64,000 nucleotides of DNA from assembly GCF_923868895.1 (NCBI RefSeq), contig NZ_OV350343.1, positions 558,001 through 622,000 of the forward strand. The letters are read 5' to 3'. The translations under genes and the position numbers were made by a program. The notes below the pieces were generated by a model, which was given only the letters and a program-made list of their open reading frames with translations, did no database searches and was not told the origin of the DNA. This stretch comes from Halomonas sp. TD01 (GTDB taxonomy: Bacteria > Pseudomonadota > Gammaproteobacteria > Pseudomonadales > Halomonadaceae). The first letter of the stretch is position 1; each line of letters starts with the position of its first letter. This document shows positions 62,441-64,000 of the stretch, one piece after another.

Positions 62441-63241
62441 TCATTGGCCAGGTTGTTCCCAAATGGGTTTACGCTTGTCTAAGAAGGCGTCTACTCCGTT
62501 TTGGGCATCTGGGTTAAGCATGTTTTCGGCCATTACATTACCGGCAAAGTCATAGGCATCAGCCAGACTCATCTGACGCTGAGCATGGAACATAGACTTG
62601 CCATAACGCACCGCCGCCGGACTCTTGCTCAGAATCTGCGCCACCTTATCGGCCACCGCCACGTCCAGGTCAGCGTCTTCACTGACATCACTCACCAGCC
62701 CCCACGCCATCGCCGTCTCTGCATCAATAAACTCGCCTGATATCAGCATATCGAATGCCTGTTTGGGGGCAACACAGCGCGATAACGCCACTGCAGGGGT
62801 TGAGCAGAACAGTCCAACATTGATACCTGACACCGCAAAACTTGCGGAACGGCCAGCAATGGCCAGATCGCAGCTGGCCACTAACTGACACCCCGCCGCC
62901 GTGGCCATACCTTGCACTCTGGCGATCACTGGCACCGGCAGTTTGACGATGCTCTGCATCAAGCGGCTACAGTTACGAAATAACGTTTGGTAGTAGGCTT
63001 GTTCAGGATTCGAGCGCATTTCCTTCAGATCATGACCAGCACAAAACCCACGCCCATTACTGCCAATCACTACGCAGCGCGCAGCAGGGTCGACAGCGAT
63101 AGCGTCTAACTCGTGCTGCAACGCAGACAACATGACCTCCGAAAGAGTGTTGAACCTCTCCGGCCGATTCAAAGTGAGGTAGACAGCGCCTTGCTTGTCC
63201 TCCCTTAGCAGAATGTCCTGTGATGCGTTCGTGTGGTTCAT
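62441..63241 (-). CDS. Crotonase-superfamily protein (ECHDC3-like) without the catalytic glutamates
   Basis: 266 residues with the enoyl-CoA hydratase fold: NRPERFNTLS, GRGFCAGHDLKEM (oxyanion-hole region) and GMATAAGCQLVASCDLAIA. At the positions of the two catalytic glutamates of rat hydratase (E144, E164) this protein has Gln119 and Gly139, so simple hydration is unlikely. Such residues are typical of the ECHDC3-like subgroup of unknown reaction. The ATG at 63241 has GGGAG upstream. It is encoded between osmC-type and acyl-CoA synthetase genes, so it should act on a CoA thioester. Confidence 0.87.
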   Translation of the reverse strand: MNHTNASQDILLREDKQGAVYLTLNRPERFNTLSEVMLSALQHELDAIAVDPAARCVVIGSNGRGFCAGHDLKEMRSNPEQAYYQTLFRNCSRLMQSIVKLPVPVIARVQGMATAAGCQLVASCDLAIAGRSASFAVSGINVGLFCSTPAVALSRCVAPKQAFDMLISGEFIDAETAMAWGLVSDVSEDADLDVAVADKVAQILSKSPAAVRYGKSMFHAQRQMSLADAYDFAGNVMAENMLNPDAQNGVDAFLDKRKPIWEQPGQ

Positions 63242-63281
63242 TATCAACTCCCACTGGAAATGGCTGATTAAGGCAAGCAGG

Positions 63282-63731
63282 CTACACCGCGTTGATGGTT
63301 ACCTCAGCGGTGACTGAGTTGCGTATAAAACAGCTGCTATGGGCTTTGCTGTGAATTTTATTGATGGTCTCCTGTTCCGGCACTTTATCGCCTCCAAACG
63401 TGATGCGTGGCGACAATTCAATGCGCGTAATTGCCATACCTTTCTTGTCGTTGCGCTCCAGATAGCCTTTCGGATCATCCTGATAAGACGTCACCTTAAG
63501 GCCCTGCATTTCGGCAATCGCCAGAAAAAAAAGCATGTGGCAACTGGAGACGGCGCTTATCAGCATCTGCTCCGGGTCGGCACAATTGGCATCGCCTTTA
63601 AACTCAACTGACGCAGAAACATTCACTTCCTGGCGGCCATTCAGTGCAACGATATGGTTACGCGAGTAGGTATTAGCTTCAGACTCATGAGGGGCGTGCT
63701 GCCACGTAATAGCTGCTTCATGAATGGACAT
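63282..63731 (-). CDS. OsmC-family protein
   Basis: 149 residues of the OsmC/Ohr fold. The two redox cysteines are Cys64 in AVSSCHMLFFL and Cys134 in AHSSCFI, so hydroperoxide reduction is possible. The first is in the family's usual buried-helix position. The ATG at 63731 is chosen because AAGGAG lies eight bases upstream; a GTG nine bases earlier is also in frame. First gene of the minus-strand acyl-CoA module. Peroxide specificity (organic or inorganic) cannot be told from this. Confidence 0.88.
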   Translation of the reverse strand: MSIHEAAITWQHAPHESEANTYSRNHIVALNGRQEVNVSASVEFKGDANCADPEQMLISAVSSCHMLFFLAIAEMQGLKVTSYQDDPKGYLERNDKKGMAITRIELSPRITFGGDKVPEQETINKIHSKAHSSCFIRNSVTAEVTINAV

Positions 63732-63784
63732 AGCGATCACTCCTTGTTGTTTTATTTAATTACTGCTTAAAAAAACGAAGCTTT

Positions 63785-63819
63785 TATAGAAAAAGATGTA
63801 TAGAAAAGGCTGTATAGAA
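63785..63819. repeat. Three-copy 14-bp-period repeat upstream of osmC
   Basis: TATAGAA occurs at 63785, 63799 and 63813 with an exact 14-base period (TATAGAAAA.G.TG unit), 54 to 88 bases upstream of the OsmC-family start. It could contain multiple -10-like boxes or regulator sites, or be a slippage product. Confidence 0.75.
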
Positions 63820-63859
63820 GAACCAAGCTCGACACCTGTATCACCCCGGTTGGCGTCCG

Positions 63860-64000
63860 CTAGCTATTTTCAACCTCGACACCAAACTGCATCACGGTAG
63901 AACGGGGCAACTGACGTTTAACGGCACGCGTTGTATTGAGCAGTAAGCAAGCAATCGTCATCGGCCCCACCCCTCCAGGCACTGGCGTGATAGCCCCAGC
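63860..64000 (-). CDS. folD: FolD C-terminus (5,10-methylene-THF dehydrogenase/cyclohydrolase), partial
   Basis: The last 46 codons of a minus-strand gene that continues beyond the right edge. The translation begins [24 protein letters not shown], the nearly invariant C-terminal signature of FolD ([11 protein letters not shown]). A normal tail ending in EVENS and a TAG stop at 63860-63862 follow. FolD interconverts methylene-, methenyl- and formyl-tetrahydrofolate in the cytosol. Its 3' end lies 128 bases upstream of osmC on the same strand, so osmC is either downstream in the same transcript or has its own promoter at the 14-bp repeats. Confidence 0.95.
   Translation of the reverse strand, partial: AGAITPVPGGVGPMTIACLLLNTTRAVKRQLPRSTVMQFGVEVENS

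Overview
The window reads as chromosomal DNA of a gammaproteobacterium, most likely a halophile or marine member of the Halomonadaceae (Halomonas/Vreelandella type). This rests on protein-family character, gene content and gene order (lptFG, pepA, holC, valS; short eut operon; SulP; CstA), not on a database search. Genes are densely packed and no gene-free stretch exceeds about 260 bases. No rRNA, tRNA, CRISPR array, prophage or insertion sequence was seen.

Layout. 1-5132: a complete biotin operon bioB(partial)-F-H-C-D-A in which every junction overlaps. 5138-8213: a sirtuin, isocitrate dehydrogenase kinase/phosphatase (AceK) and a CIA30-like protein. 8333-13345: ethanolamine catabolism (eutB-eutC-permease) with a divergent AraC-type regulator and a paired operator-like motif between them. 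13378-14454: a methyltransferase, a perfect 10-copy octamer repeat and a DUF2805 protein. 14580-22225: a Zur-box-preceded COG0523 metal GTPase, RecQ, a SulP transporter, a TIGR01244 protein, DUF1653, TcdA and TruC. 22445-24705: periplasmic Cu,Zn superoxide dismutase and a short CstA. 24960-30004: a nickel/peptide-family ABC importer with its two permeases fused, preceded by a Zur-like box. 30099-33777: bacterioferritin with its ferredoxin, then lptF-lptG-RDD. 33928-37262: pepA, ilvE, holC.

37319-53862 lies between holC and valS, genes that are usually adjacent in gammaproteobacteria, and looks like an accessory block. It holds a type I restriction-modification operon (hsdM, hsdS, an AlbA_2 ATP-binding protein, hsdR, a YgjP-like metallopeptidase), a small membrane protein, an MFS transporter, and a SapC-family gene directly in front of a complete type I secretion system (TolC, LapB-like ABC, LapC-like adaptor) with no substrate gene nearby. 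valS follows at 53955.

56897-64000: a decayed oxidoreductase remnant, LtrA with a LysR regulator, a divergent short-chain dehydrogenase, a small membrane protein, an acyl-CoA module (OsmC, crotonase-fold protein, acyl-CoA synthetase) and the C-terminal end of folD.

The most interesting threads are the two Zur-like sites, which tie the COG0523 GTPase and the fused-permease ABC importer into a possible zinc-starvation response, and the SapC plus type I secretion cluster. Several intergenic regions also carry short head-to-tail duplications of 8-16 bp.
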